Source: CAZGMN01 sp964645765 (GTDB lineage Bacteria > Acidobacteriota > Aminicenantia > Aminicenantales > Aminicenantaceae). From it: DNA of 6,184 nt. The stretch lies in the NCBI GenBank assembly GCA_964645765.1, contig CAZYBE010000071.1, positions 1 through 6,184 of the forward strand, written 5' to 3'. A model generated the notes under the pieces. It was not told the origin of the DNA and did not search any database. It saw only the letters and a list, made by a program, of their open reading frames with translations. A program made the translations under genes and the position numbers. Each line of letters opens with the position of its first letter. Position 1 is the first letter of the stretch. Shown piece by piece: positions 6,184 to 6,184 of this stretch.

Positions 6184-6184
6184 T

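Noticed and set aside
6084..6184. Rightward open frame at the window edge, with an ATG at 6126
   Set aside because: It is open to the edge, but no ribosome binding site precedes the ATG and it runs through the hairpin. It overlaps the upstream part of the operon promoter and is too short to support as a gene.

Overview
The window reads as a stretch of a bacterial chromosome. The set of core genes (GlmU, GlmS), the GH127 glycosidase with its C-terminal extension and the small HicBA pair would suit an Acidobacteriota/Aminicenantes-like or other Gram-negative-type environmental lineage. That placement is an impression from protein style, not something the window proves. Composition is uneven: a 60-base sample of the left gene (721-780) has 35 G/C, one from glmS (2701-2760) has 28, and one from hicA (1861-1920) has 23.

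Layout. Bases 1-1583 (+) hold the C-terminal part of a GH127 (DUF1680) beta-L-arabinofuranosidase-like glycosidase, cut by the window edge. A 234-nt gap (1584-1817) carries a nested inverted repeat that could terminate transcription arriving from the right. Everything else is on the minus strand. In transcription order, from right to left, it runs: a promoter at 6063-6091, a TPR protein (6028-5516), glmU (5519-4146), glmS (4135-2306), then a hicB-hicA toxin-antitoxin pair (2215-2003 and 2006-1818) with its own promoter in the 90-nt gap after glmS.

How the genes work together. GlmS makes glucosamine-6-phosphate from fructose-6-phosphate and glutamine. GlmU acetylates glucosamine-1-phosphate and uridylylates the product to UDP-GlcNAc, the precursor of peptidoglycan and lipid A. 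Only the mutase GlmM of this short pathway is missing here. The TPR gene and glmU share an ATGA stop/start overlap, and glmU and glmS are 10 nt apart, so the three look like one operon with translational coupling. hicB and hicA also share an ATGA overlap. The TA pair looks like an independent cassette parked between the glm operon and the glycosidase gene.

I see no CRISPR array, rRNA or tRNA gene, transposase or riboswitch, and no convincing wholly new system. The points most worth a second look are the palindromes lying exactly on the -10 regions of both predicted promoters, the coupling of an uncharacterised TPR gene to glmU, and an 11-bp perfect inverted repeat at the right edge.
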